From Micractinium sp. NFX-FRZ (lineage: Eukaryota; Chlorophyta; Trebouxiophyceae; Chlorellales; Chlorellaceae): a stretch of 64,000 nucleotides of DNA. The DNA is taken from positions 1 to 64,000 of the forward strand of contig JAPTJF010000106.1 in assembly GCA_029339195.1 (NCBI GenBank). Reading direction: 5' to 3'. The position numbers and the translations under genes are program-made. Below, piece after piece: positions 1 through 11,339 of this stretch. The notes below the pieces were generated by a model. That model was not told the origin of the DNA and did not search any database. It saw only the letters and a program-made list of their open reading frames with translations. How positions within the stretch are numbered: the stretch's first letter is position 1; each line of letters opens with the position of its first letter.

Positions 1-69
<69 letters not shown>
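1..69. repeat. 69-bp poly-G tract at window edge
   Basis: An uninterrupted run of 69 G. It lies upstream of the first visible exon of the mitochondrial carrier, so it is probably intronic. Two smaller C/G homopolymers occur in the window (43 C at 42502 and 21 G at 52265), so such tracts seem to recur in this genome, but the exact length may be an assembly artefact. Confidence 0.9.
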
Positions 70-72
<3 letters not shown>

Positions 73-248
73 GGAGGGAGTGTTGGGGTTGCAAAAGGGC
101 AGCACGCCAGCTGCAGCACCCGGCATGCTGTACGGCGGCAATGCCTGCACCTCAAGCTCTACACCCACATCAACACACAACCCTGGTTGGTGCCGAGGGC
201 AACCCCGCTCACCAGCTCGGTCTCCCGCCCTTTCACTGTGGCTTGCAG

Positions 249-2091
249 GCCTGCGCATTGGGCTCTACACCCCCATGAAGTTCCTTCTGGGTGCAGAGGG
301 CAAGGAGTCTGGCGCCCTGGGCTCCAAGATCGCGGCGGGCATGCTGAGCGGCGCCCTGGCGGCGGGCATCAGCAACCCCACAGACCTCGTGAAGACGCAC
401 ATGCAGAAGGGGGGCGGCGCAAGAGGGGGGCCCTTTGCCGTGCTGTCACGGGTGGTCAAGGCGGAAGGCTTCCGGGGGCTCTGGGTGGGCACCACGCCCA
501 GCATGGTGAGCGGGCGGGGCGGGGGAGCGCGCTGAGCTGGCGGGGGAGCGCTGAGCTGGCACGGCAGAGGGGTGCTGTGCTGCGCTGCATCCATGGGCGG
601 TGCTGCTGATGGCGTTCCTCGTGAATGGCGCTGGCTCTAGCCTGAGCCAACCACTAAGCATGCTTTGCATCCCCTCTTGCACTGCAGGCGCGTGCCGCGC
701 TGCTCACCGCCTCTCAGTGCGCCACGTATGACGAGCTGAAGCTGTACTTTGTGCGGGGCAAGGGGTGGGAGGACAACCTGCAGACGCACTTCACAGGTGG
801 AAGGGGCAGGCAGGGAAGGCAGAAGGGCCGCTAGCCACCTGGATGTGCACGCCTTGCGGTGGAAAGCTGTGCCATCGGGCCCGCCTAGGGAGGGCGGGGC
901 AGGGCGGGTCGAGTGCTTGTCAAGCAAGGCTGGGAGCGTGCTCTTGCCACGTAGGCGCATGTGTGTCAGCATCACTGCCTTGCCTGCCCGTCACATGCTG
1001 ACATGGCAGCTGAGCCCTGCACTGCGCATGCCCCCAACACACGCACACGTACACCACCTGACGCCACCACGCCCCGGGATGCCTGCTGTGCCCCCTGCAG
1101 TGAGCGCGCTTGCCGGGCTGGTGACCACGACAGTGACGGCGCCGGTAGATATGGTGAGCGGGGAGGGTGGGGCAGCTGCACCCTGGCCATGCCTGCCTGT
1201 GCTGTGGCAATGCCACGCAAGCTCTTGGCCTAGGAGGTGGCGATGCAATTGCCAGTGGGCATTGCGCTGACGTGTCAGCGGCGGGTTTAATTTTCGTGAC
1301 GGGCCGTCCTCCCCATCGCACCCACCTCCTGATGTGCTGCGCCATGCTGTGCCATGCTGTGCCATGCTGTGCAGGTCAAGACCAACAGTGAGCGACAAGG
1401 GAGGAGAGGGAGGGGGCCTGCTGCTCGGCATGCAGCCTGGGGTGTTTCAGGCTCACTCTCTGGTTAAAGGAGGCGGGCCGTACACCCGCCAGGGCCATGC
1501 CCTGCTGTCCAGCCCCCAGCAGCCCTGTGTTCTTCAAAACGTATGTTGGTGTTGCGAGCCAGTCGCGTGCAATTGGAGTGTTCCCTCCCCTCCCGCTCAA
1601 CTGCATTGCGTGCGCCCGCTCCCGTTGCTGCAGTGTTTGTCAACCCGCAGCTGTACCCCACGCCCACCGCCTGCATCCGCATGATTGTGCAGCAGCAGGT
1701 GAGGGCGGGAGGGCGGGGCGGGGTGGGGATGGAATGGGCGGTGCCAGGGGACTAGGATGCCAGGTGGTGGTGAGAGTACGGGAAGGGCAGGGCAGAGCAG
1801 GGCGGTGGCAGGATGGACGCGATGTGCGAGGGCAGGCCAGGTGGGCAGCCTGGGGTGACCTAAGGGGAGGGGGGCACCTTGCAGTGTGGTGGCAAATTCT
1901 GCCATCCTGCCCACTATGCACCTGGTGTCATGTCCTGACGCATCCAGCGCTGCTTCACCCCTTGCGCGCAGGGTGTGCGCGGCCTATTCAAGGGTTGGGG
2001 CGCGCAGTGGGCGCGGCAGGGGCCCATGACAACGGTGATTTTTGTGGCCAATGAATGGCTGCGACACGCGCTGGGAATGCCCAGCATCTAG
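249..2091 (+). CDS. Mitochondrial carrier (UCP/dicarboxylate type), 3' part
   Basis: Six exons: 249-505, 688-796, 1101-1153, 1375-1387, 1634-1698, 1972-2091 (stop TAG). All phases agree. The 5' end, including the first carrier repeat, lies outside the window. The visible protein has the end of repeat 1/start of repeat 2 (GLRIGLYTPMKF), the repeat-2 signature NPTDLVKTHMQ, a repeat-3 signature TAPVDMVKTN, and a C-terminal GLFKGWGAQWARQGP helix. These are typical of inner-membrane carriers of the uncoupling-protein/dicarboxylate branch (SLC25A30/UCP5-like). Substrate cannot be assigned from sequence. Oddities: the exon encoding the end of signature 3 is only 13 nt, and the acceptor before it follows a tandem 10-bp repeat (1342-1371). 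The family is secure; the exact subfamily is inferred. Confidence 0.88.
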
Positions 2092-2880
2092 GAAGCAGCT
2101 ATTGGGGAGGCAGAGGGGCACACATGCTTGGCGCACGCCTGGCCCACCCCTCTGCCCATGCCATCAGGCGCGCTGCTCTCTGGACACCAAACCCAACGCC
2201 CGCCAGCACTTGTGACGTGGCGCCCCGCCCGCCCTCTTGACCCGCATTTTGTTTGGCGCCTTCTGTTCATACATTCATCTTCACATTCATTTTCACAATC
2301 GTCGCCGCTCGTGCCTCTACGCACGCCCTTTTCGAAGCGGCCAGGCTCTGTCGGGGCGGCCACCACACCTGCTTGTGCTTTGGGTCGGAAAGGTACTGCT
2401 GCTGCCAGCGGCATCGGCCCCACTTCTGCCTGGCAGCTCGAACTGACATGCAGAGATTTGATGGCACGGCAATTTATACAGGCAGAAGTAGCACAGCTGG
2501 TGTGTGGGGGGTCCAAGGCTGCACAAACCAGTGTTGCGCCGCGGTCCTGGCGGCTTGCGCCATGCGTGCTACCGCCACCTCACCTTTGTGAGCTACTCGT
2601 CGTGCTGGATGACGGCGGCCTGACAGCACGATTGTACAGCGATAGTGCATTCGGAGAACGACCAGCAGCGAGACAGCGTTTCCGACGAGAAGTGCCGCGA
2701 TGCTCTCTGGCGCTCGGGGATGGAGCTAGCCGGACTGGAGAGCATGCTTGGGTGCGTTGTGGCCTTCCAGGATGCCCTTGCGAGCCCCGCTGCCGCTTTC
2801 GATCAACACGCTGGGGTTCTTTGCTCCGTCACGGCCCCACGCCTCCCCTTCCCGACCCCCGCAGATCCAGCTGGGACGGA
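2092..2880. other. Intergenic region between carrier and phosphatase genes
   Basis: Contains open frames on both strands, but none has recognisable domains or well-placed splice signals. It should hold the carrier 3' UTR and the promoter of the following gene. No clear TATA box or TGTAA signal was found. Confidence 0.5.
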
Positions 2881-5800
2881 ATGGCGCTGCGACTGTGCGG
2901 GGCTGCCGCCGTGGCGCTGGGGCTCCACGCTTGGCGCCAGCTGCAGCGCCCTCGGGCCGCCGCAGCTGTCGCAGGGGCCGAAGCCGGGGCTTCAGAGGTG
3001 GGTTGTAGCTCTTGGAGCGCGCCAATGTGCATGAGGGCTTGCTTGTGGCGGGCCGTCGGCACCACCGCCGCTGCCGCCTACCGCACAGCTCCTGGTGGCA
3101 CCGCCTGACCCACCTCTGCCGCTGCTGCCATGCATTGTCTGCCCATGCAGCCTCTACTTTCGGGAGCAGAGCAGGTAGAGGCACCAGCAGGCAGCCCCAA
3201 GGCAGCAGCAGCAGCAGCAGCAGACGTAGATGCAGCGGCGGCGGCTTCGCCGGAGCCAGCGGCTGAGGAGCAGCAACCCTGGCGGGCCTCTGCAGGGCCG
3301 GTGGCCGAGCAGGAGCAGGAGCAGGGGCAGGGAAGCTCAGCCGCTAGCGCGGCTCCCACCCACACTGTAGTTGTCGACGTGCCCGCCACACCAGAGCAGC
3401 CGGCAGGGGCCCCGCTTGACCAGCAGTCACCCCCACCCCCACCCGCCGCCGAAGTCCCCCCAGCGACGGCTGAGCAGCCAGCAGAGGCGGCTGCAGAGCC
3501 CGCTGCGGAGGAGCAGCAGCAGCAGCAGGAGCAGCAGGAGCATGGACAGGGGGAGGCAGGGTCGGAGGCGGAGGGGGAGGAGGCCATTAGTGACCCAGCC
3601 GACGTGTCGCCGGTGCCGCTGGGCTCGCCTTTTGTGCCGCCCCTGCTTTCGGCAGCGGCGCCCCCAGCCATCCCGCTCTTCTCTTCTTTCGTCGCCGCAC
3701 AGCCCGAACCAGGATCAGAAGATGCGGGCGCGTCGGGAGCGGCAGCGGCGGAGACGGGCGCGGCAGCCATGCTGCCGCCAGCAGCAGCAGGCAGCGCCAC
3801 CGGTGCTGCCCCAGCAGCGGCGACCGGCGACGGGGCCAGCAGCAGCGGCGACGGCAGCAGCCCAGAGGCCGGGCCCTTGGCGCCTAGGCATGGACGCCGG
3901 CGCTCGCTGCTGTCGGAGGGGCTGGACCAGAGCAGTCCCATGGCAGTGGATTCAGAGCTAGATGTCGAGGGGCAGGCGCTGCTGGCTGAGCTGTCGGCCA
4001 TGCAAGCACGCGCGCCCTCAGCAGGCGCAGCAGCAGCAGCAGACCCCAGTGCAGCTGGACTGTCCACGCTGCCGGCAGAGCAGCCGGGCGCATCGTCGGT
4101 GGCACCAGAGGCCGTTGCCGCACACAGCGGGCTCCCGGGGCGGCCCGTGGGGCTGCGTGTGCAGCTGCCGTCGGAGCACACGGAAGCCCAGCAGGCACCG
4201 CTGATCGCCCCGTGGTCGGCACAGGGCAGCATGCAGCAGCAGCAGCAACCCTTCCAGCAGCCGCCCAGCGCAGCTTCCAGTGCCGGCGGCGCCAGCAGCA
4301 GCAGGGGCAGCACGCCCCTTGGGCCCGACCCACAGCAGCGGGAGCAGGTGGCTGCGGCCGCCGCGGCCGCGGCAGCAGCCCAGTATTTCGCCACGCAGCA
4401 GCAGCAGCAGCAGCTGCCGCCGCCCGGGCGGGCCGGCAGCGGCCACACCCCCGACTCTGTTGCCGCCGCCTTGCAGCGTGCCGTCGAGCTGGCAGCAGCA
4501 GGACACAGCAGCATCCACAGCGCAGGCCTGGGACCTGGGAGCTCTGCTGCTTTTGGTGGCTTCCCTGGTGCCGGCCATGCGCACGCACCGGGCAGCCGCG
4601 CCACGCTGAGCGGGGGCACCTTCCGCGCCGCCACAGCGCCAGCGCCCATCGCGCAGCACCAGCTGCCGGGGGGCAGCAGCGCCGGCGGGCTGCACGCGTA
4701 TGGCGGGGGGGACAGCGCATGGGGGGACAGCTTTGGCGGGTTCAGCATGCTGGCTGAGCGCAGCACCAGCCTGCAGCGCGAGCGGCATCTGCCACGAGTG
4801 AGTGGGCCCGTTTGGCGGGAATGCAAGTGCAAGGGTGGTGTGGGGAGCCCCTTGCAGGCTGCCTGCGCAGCTTGAGTGGGCAGCGGTGTGCCGCCCCTCC
4901 ATCCCAGCTTGCCCTCTCTCTGTTCCTCCTGCTGCCCACCGGTCCCCGCCTGCCTGCAGCTGTGGGCTCACATCGCAGGCGCCCATGCCTCTCCTTCCCT
5001 CCTTCCTCACGCTTCAAACTTCAGTCCCTTTAACACACAAAGGAAGAACCTCTCTCCTGCCCCCGCCCCGCGTGCAGCTGTCGGAGGAGGTGGAGGGGGT
5101 GCGCGCCAGCGTGGATGTTGATGTCCCTCTGGCCTGCAAGCTTGACGTGGTGGCCGGCCCCTGCAGCAGCGCCAGCTACACCAGCACCGAAGACGTGCTG
5201 GAGGTGGGCGTGAGCGTTTTTTGGAGTGGGTCGGGGTGGTGTGGTGTTCGCAGTCGTACCAAATTCTATTCAAATCTTGTTAAATTAAAAAAAAAAAATG
5301 GATTATGATTAGGCATAATTAGTCACCAAAAACACGAAGTTTCTTTGGAATAATACCTAAAAACAATTTAGGCAGCGGTGGGGGGTGGGCGTGGCGACTG
5401 CTGCCAGCCCTGCGCCGCCCAGAGCCCCACCCGCCTGCGCTCGCATACCGACTCTTTTGCTGACGCTAGGTTGTGCCCCCCGCCACCTGTGCAGGTCATC
5501 ATTGGGCGCAACCAGGGGGTGACGATGCACCTGAATGATGGGGAGGTGTCGGGGCAGCATGCAGCGGTGCGCTGGAGCAGCGTGGACAAGTGCTGGAAGG
5601 TGAGGTTGCCACGGGCTGAGGGTCCCCATGGGGGCCTGAGCGGTGGAGGGGGCGGGGTGGGCAGGTGGCACAAGTGCTGGAAGGCGAGGACGCTGTGGTG
5701 GTGCCAAGGGGGCTGGGGTGTGCAGCGTGCGCGCGTGGTTGGAACGTGGGCTGCCCTTTGGAAGTACGGCTTACCTCGTTCTTGGCTGCCCATGCCGCCG

Positions 5801-8800
5801 CACGGCACCCCTCCCGGCAGACAAATGCACACAACTGACACCCCCGCCCCTCCTCCTCTTACCTCCTCCCAGGTGGCCGACCTTGGCTCCCTCAACGGCA
5901 CGCTGCTCAATGGGGAGCCAATCAGCGTGGCGGGGCGCAAGCGGGGGCGCGACTACCGCCTGTCGTCAGACGACATACTGCAGGTGCGTCGAGGTGCCTG
6001 CTTGTGCTGGTCTGGCTTGCTGAAAATATGTGTGTGTGCGTGGTGATGGCACAAGCACCGCCTGTCATTAGACGACATACTGCAGGTGCGGCAGGGTGCG
6101 CTGTGAGGCACCGTCTAAAGCATGTTACCAAGGCAGTCTTTCCTGCGCAGGGCTCTGCAAACTGGAGACTTGCCTTGCTGCTGCAGGATGGTGTGCCCCG
6201 AGTGATGCTGCCCCGGCGCCCGTGCGCCCTTTGTTTCGCCGGTGCTCTCCCCCTTCTGCCGTGCCCACCTCCCAGTTGGCTAATGCACAGCCCCCGGTGT
6301 TGCATTACGTACCCCTCTGCAGCTGGGCAGCTTCACCAAGATCAAGGTGTCCACCTTCCCACGAGACCTGCTGGACCCGCTGCAGTCGCGATGCGGCAGC
6401 CTGCCAGGTCAGCAACAGGGGATGCGGGGCAAGTGGGGGTCATTGCTGCTGGGCGCGCTGCGGTCACGCTGTGGCAGCCTGCCAGGTCAGCAGGGGGCTG
6501 GGGGGGCGAGTGGGTGGGGGTCGTAGCAGCTGCTGGACCCGCTGCCGTCACACTGTGACAGCCTGCCAGGTCAGGAATCGTAAGCGGGGCACAGTTGCCA
6601 GGGCTGCGGCGGCAGGAATGCATGCTCGGTTGCAACACTGCTAACCCAGCAACACCCTTGTTCCTGCCAGCCCCCTCACTGCTATGCTCCCCTCGCCCCG
6701 CCGCCACTCCCCGCACGGTGCTGCTGCAGTGGGCTCCATGCCCCGCAGCCTCACCATGCCCAAGCACCGCATCCCATCCTTCACCTCGCTCCTCTCGCCC
6801 AAGGTGCGGCGGGCACCACTTTGCAGTGTGCTTTTTCCTTGCTGTGCTTTGTGGCGCTGTGCAGCCGCCCGCATCCCACCCACGGTGCGGTGATGAAACG
6901 TGCCCTGCCTCTGTGGTGCACTTTGGCGCTGTGCCGCTGTGCCCCCTCCATGTGTCCATTGTGTGCGCTGCCAGCGAGTGAGGCCTCCTTACTCGAACCC
7001 CTCGCACACACGAGCCAGCGCACCCATCCCTGTCTCGGAACACCTGCCATGTCCCACTTCATGCAGATCACCAACACCCCCAGCAAGAAGGCCAAAGCGG
7101 CGTCCGCCTACCCACCCGCCGCTAACTGGCCTCTCGCTCGCTGCTCCTGCTCACTTTCCTGCTCACGATTCTATTCCCGGTCCCACTGCATGCAGATCAC
7201 CAACACACCCAGCAAGAAGGCCACGGTGGCGGCCGCCTCGGACGAGCTGCGCATCGAGTGCTGCATCATCTCGCGCACGGGGCGGGACCACCAGCGCAAG
7301 GGGCAGACGTGCGAGGTGCGCGCTGTGCTGGGTGTGGGTGTGGGTGGTGGGCAGGGGGCAGGCCTGCGAGGTGTGTGTTGTATACCGGGGGGCAGGGGCA
7401 GACCTTCAGGCGTTCAAACCTGAGGCGGCAGCTGGGAAGGCGGCGCGCCTGGGGCTAGGCGGCAGCGCTGGCTGCAGCTGCTGCTGGGGCAAGAGCCAGC
7501 GGGCACGCTGGGCTGCTACTTAGAGAGGTGATCACTTGCCTGCCTGCCCGCCAGACCATGCCACCTGCTCACCCGCCTGCCCACCCACCCATGTGTGCAC
7601 CCAACAGGACGTGGCCTGCGCCGAGTGCCCGCTGCATGGGTCGGAGGCGGCGCTGGATGGCAGCCCGGCGGCGCTGTTCTGTGTGTTTGACGGCCACTGC
7701 GGGCGGGGGGCGGCAGATGCCGCCAGCACAGCGCTGCCTGATGAGGTGTCCACTCGGCTTGAAGGTGCGGCGGGAATAGGGAAGAGGGCTGTGTGTGACA
7801 GGGAGGGGCGCAAGCCCCCGCTGCGTACAAAAGGGACCGGCAGTAGCTGTACCGTGCGGTGCAGCTGCGAGACTGCTGGCATTGCTGTGCTGTGGCAGCT
7901 GCACTCCCATTGCCGGCTCTGCTCCCTGGCTCCCGCCAACCCGTCCCCACCCGCCAACCCCCCTCTCCTTCTGGATCTCGGTGGCTCCCTTGCTTTTGCA
8001 TCCCGCAGGCGTGCGCGAGAAGCTGGCGCGGGCAGAGGGGGCGGAGGACATGCTGCACGACGCCTTCCTGGCCACCGATGAGGCCATCAGCGCGGAGGAG
8101 GGGTGCACAGCCACCGCCGTGCTGATGTGGCGCGACGGCCAGGGCGACGTGTGCCTGCAGGTGTGAGGAGGCTGCCGTGGGGGCCGTCAAGGCTGGATGA
8201 AAGTGTATGAAGAGAGGCAGGCTGCGCGCTTGCTGAGAGGGCACCGAGGAAATGGGGATGGTCAAGGGTGCACGTTTGCTTGAGGTGTGAGGCAATCGGA
8301 GCCAAGCCTGCCCAAGCTCCTGCACTGGCTTGGCCTGCATCGAGCGGCCTTCCTGAGGCCTGCTTCCTCCTCTTTTAAAATTCCTGCTCTCATTTGGCCC
8401 CTCACCTTCCCTTCCATTTGTCCCCCACCCAGGCCGCCAACGTCGGCGACTCGGCCGCCCTGTTCATCGACCCAGCCAGCGGGCGGGCGATCGAGCTGAC
8501 GGAGGACCACCGGCTGACCAACCCGCGGGAGCGGCAGCGCCTGCAGGACATGGGCATCCAGGTGGGGTGGTTGGGTGGGAGGGGGGTGCCTGGCCTGCCT
8601 GGTTTGGTCGAGATAGTTGGACGGATGGCAAGCTGGAGAGTGGCGGGTTGGAGTGGGTGGTTGAGTTGGTTGGGCAGTGGGGAGTGCTGGGAGCCCTCTC
8701 CCCCCCCTCCCTCCTCACCAGCCCTTCCTGCCTGCTCCTCCTTGCCCCCTCCACGCCCCTGCAGCTGGCCAGCAATGCGCGGCGCCTGTACGGGCTCAAC

Positions 8801-10091
8801 CTCTGCCGTGGGCTGGGGGACAAGTTCTTGAAGGACGAAGACCTGGGTGGGTGGCATTGTTAGGGGACTTGTAGGCGGGTGGGCAGGCTGGATGGGTGCA
8901 TGGGGAAGGTCGGAGGCTGCCTTCTCCATGGCGGGTTCCATGTGTGGGCTGGGGGACAACCTCTTGAAGGACGAGGATCTGGGTGGGTGGGCCTGCTCAG
9001 TGCTGTGCAGCGCAGGGCGGGCAGGCAGGCAGGAGCCCTGGGTGCTGTGCCTGTGTGTGTGCTGCAGCCTCTGTTGTGGGCTGGGCTGGGAGACCAGAGT
9101 CTCGACATCCGGGGGCCTGGGTGGGCGCGGGGCAGAGGAGCAGGCAGGCAGGAAGCTGGGAGGCGGGGTGTGTGTTGGGCGAGGGGCTGCCCATGATCGT
9201 GTGCCTGCATGCTTGGCAGCCCGCCTGCGTTTCATCGCTACTGCATATCTTTCCCCGCCTGCGCCCCGCTCCTGCTCACTCCTGTCTACTGTCTTTGGCT
9301 CCCGTCCTCCCCACGCCGGTGCAGGCCTGTCTGCCGAGCCTCATGTGAGCGGCGTGGTGCGGCTGACGGAGCAGGAGGGTGGCATCCTGCTCATCGCTTC
9401 CGACGGCCTGTGGGATGTGGCCGACGTGGACGCTGTGGTGGCAGCCGTCTGCCAGGCGGACAGGTGCGCTGCGCTGTGCCGTGCTGTGGTCTCCTGCTGC
9501 GTTGTGCAGTGCTGCTGTGGCAACATGCACTGATGGGAGGCAGCGTCAGCGCCTGCCTGCCAGGTGTCTCGGCTTGTGTACAGTGCACCAAGGGCGGTAA
9601 CGTGCTAGACACGACAGCCGCAGCACATTTACACGCTGCTCTATCAACCCGCCCTGAAACATTGTGTGATTGTCATGTTGTTGTGCAGCGAGAAGGATGG
9701 CAACGTGCTGGAGACCACCAATGCTGTCATTGCGCACGCCCTGAAGCAGCGCACCAAGGACGACGTCACGGGTGGGTAGAGGCGGGGATGGAGAGGAGTT
9801 GGGGCATAGGGTGGGGTAGACGGCGATGGAGGCGCATGTGGGCAGGCATGCAGGATGGCCGTGACCGGCCAAGCGCCCGATGCAGCAGTCTCCCGCAGCT
9901 GCTGCATCCAGCATCCCACTTGGCCGCACCTCTTTCCTTCCTCCTTCCTCATCCGACCCCGCCTGCCCGCCCGCCCGTCTGCCCGCCCGCCTGCAGCGCT
10001 GGTGGTGCGCGTGTGGCCCGCCAGCGAGTGGGAGCTGCGCTCGCCCACCAAGAACCTGGATGATGGAGAGGTGGCCGCCTTTGTGAGCTAA
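2881..10091 (+). CDS. KAPP-like membrane-anchored FHA-PP2C protein phosphatase
   Basis: Fifteen exons: 2881-2997, 3151-4797, 5078-5203, 5495-5599, 5873-5983, 6323-6407, 6730-6803, 7196-7315, 7608-7764, 8009-8160, 8433-8561, 8765-8846, 9325-9463, 9689-9771, 9997-10091; about 1073 aa. Order: hydrophobic N-terminal anchor (MALRLCGAAAVALGLHAW), about 550 residues of Ala/Pro/Gln-rich low-complexity sequence, an FHA domain at roughly 620-720 (IIGRNQGVT, SGQHAAV, DLGSLNGTLLN), then a PP2C domain to the end (VFDGHCGRGAA, AANVGDSAAL, LCRGLGD, ASDGLWDV, KDDVTALVV). Plant kinase-associated protein phosphatase has this same order and dephosphorylates receptor-like kinases that bind through FHA. The usual R-x-x-x-E-D start of PP2C is divergent here (CEDVACAE). 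The 550-residue insert is far longer than in plants. Exon 6/7 junction was chosen because it alone keeps phase. Exon 2 has two in-frame acceptors (3150 and 3174). Confidence 0.86.
5255..5370. other. AT-rich island inside phosphatase intron 3
   Basis: About 115 bp that is strikingly AT-rich, including a run of 12 A near 5288-5299, in a locus that is otherwise very GC-rich. No coding frame or repeat termini were recognised. It could be an organellar DNA fragment or a remnant of a mobile element. Confidence 0.6.
6057..6090 (+). repeat. Duplicate of FHA exon 5 donor junction
   Basis: Near-copy of 5955-5988, the end of exon 5 plus its GTGCG donor (shared core CGACATACTGCAGGTGCG). It lies within the following intron, about 100 bp downstream. 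It preserves a usable donor site. Confidence 0.85.
6368..6574 (+). repeat. Three copies of FHA exon 6 donor junction
   Basis: A 45-bp block at 6368-6412 (exon 6 end plus donor) recurs at 6446-6490 and 6530-6574, each ending in CAGCCTGCCAGGTCAG. Spacings are 78 and 84 bp, so all three donors are in the same phase. Reading on through the first two copies stays open; a stop occurs before the third. Confidence 0.88.
7059..7238 (+). repeat. Duplicate of exon 8 acceptor junction
   Basis: About 50 bp at 7059-7108 resembles 7189-7238, which is the acceptor plus the first coding bases of exon 8 (shared ATGCAGATCACCAACAC). The upstream copy also encodes ITNTPSKKA before diverging. Confidence 0.87.
8803..8991 (+). 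repeat. Duplicate of exon 12 donor junction in PP2C region
   Basis: The end of exon 12 with its donor (8803-8852, encoding RGLGDKFLKDEDLG) is copied at 8939-8991 in the next intron. The copy still reads GLGDNLLKDEDLG followed by the same GTGGGTGG donor. Confidence 0.88.
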
Positions 10092-10696
10092 AGAGGCGCG
10101 GCCCACCCCCAGCAGGCATACAGCCCCCAACAACAAACAGGCACCCAACCTCACTGAAGTTTCTGTAGAACTCTGTTCAGGATACCAACACGGTAAACCC
10201 GGTTTAGGGCCCGGTTGAAAGATTGATGGGCAAGGTGGCCCACTTTGTGAGCTAGTCAGCCCCGCTAGCCAGTGCCAACCTACCCAGCCAGACAGCTGCG
10301 TGTTGTGGGCTACGCAGCCCAGCCACCCCAGTCTCTTGGTGCCTGGGTGGCTGCCCCATGCCCCACCCAGTGGCAGCCGCGCGCCGTCACGGCAGCTGCA
10401 GCGCCGCTGGCGTTTTGTCGTCCCGTATTGCTGGCCGGCTGAGCATGCGTGCAATTGGTGTAACCCCGTCCTCCGCTGCGCCCGTCCCAACCTCCTGGGG
10501 CGGCGTTTTTCCCGTCTGCCTGCTTTGCCCCGCATCATGCTGTAGTGTGCTGTGCTTCCCCCTGCTTCCCTCTGCATCCCTCGCCTGCCCTGCGGCAGCG
10601 CCTCCTCTCCCTGTGTGCATTTGCCAGTCCCCTTGCACACACCCAAGACATGCGCCTCTGCATGCTCCCACGAGCATCGCCCGACCTCGCCCCCCT

Positions 10697-10701
10697 TGTA
10701 A
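10697..10701 (+). terminator. TGTAA polyadenylation signal, phosphatase gene
   Basis: TGTAA pentamer about 600 bp after the stop codon. TGTAA is the usual poly(A) signal of chlorophyte nuclear genes; assignment to this gene is an inference. Confidence 0.4.
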
Positions 10702-11320
10702 CATGACTCTGAGTGCGAATCACAGCCTGTCAAGCAGGCAAGGAGGACGTGAAGCCCCAGTGCAACTTGGGAAGCCAGCCAGCCACTGCAGCGCTTACAG
10801 GCGTCGCCCCCGGGTAGCAGGGGGTCCAGCCAGCATACTGTTGGACAATGTGACGGACATTGCAGGCATGCCAGGTAAGGATTGCCCCGGCATGGCATGC
10901 CACGTGGCAATGCCACGTGGGCGCCATCTGGCGGGAGGTGGCCGCTCCACAAGTGCGTGGGGTCAGCACCGGGCACCAGCAGCGTGTGCATTCGCGGCTA
11001 GCGCGAGTGCCGTTGCCAGCCAGCAGCTGCGCGTGCGTCAGCGCCTCATAAGAGCCAGAACTGCGCAGGAGGCAGCTGCAGCTGCGCCTGCCAGGCCCAA
11101 GATTTTCAGGCCGCTGCTGAAAGCGGCGTCCTCCCCCTCCTCCCCTGCTCCCGAGTGCCACCACAGACAAAAGTGCTCCCATGCGTCGCCCACCAGCTTG
11201 GCTGCACGGCAAAGGCAAACGGTTGCATGCACTCTTTGGCAGGCTATAAGAAGGCACCTGGTGCTGCCGGCCATGATGCCGAGGCGGGTAACGCTTGCGT
11301 CATAGGTGTGTGCCAGAATC

Positions 11321-11339
11321 TTACAGCCAGAAACTTACA
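11321..11339 (-). terminator. Paired TGTAA signals (minus strand), ankyrin gene
   Basis: TTACA occurs at 11321-11325 and 11335-11339, reading TGTAA on the minus strand about 660 bp beyond the ankyrin-gene stop codon. Candidate poly(A) signals. Confidence 0.4.

Noticed and set aside
2128..3108. 326-codon plus-strand frame upstream of the phosphatase
   Set aside because: Runs out of frame through the real first exon and its intron; no recognisable protein features.
3078..4832. 584-codon open frame on the minus strand
   Set aside because: Shadow of the GC-rich Ala/Gln-coding exon of the phosphatase; composition (Ala/Cys/Ser runs) is what antisense CAG/GCC repeats give.
10358..11305. 315-codon plus-strand frame between convergent genes
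   Set aside because: No domain, biased composition, crosses the likely 3' UTRs and lacks supportive splice or start context.
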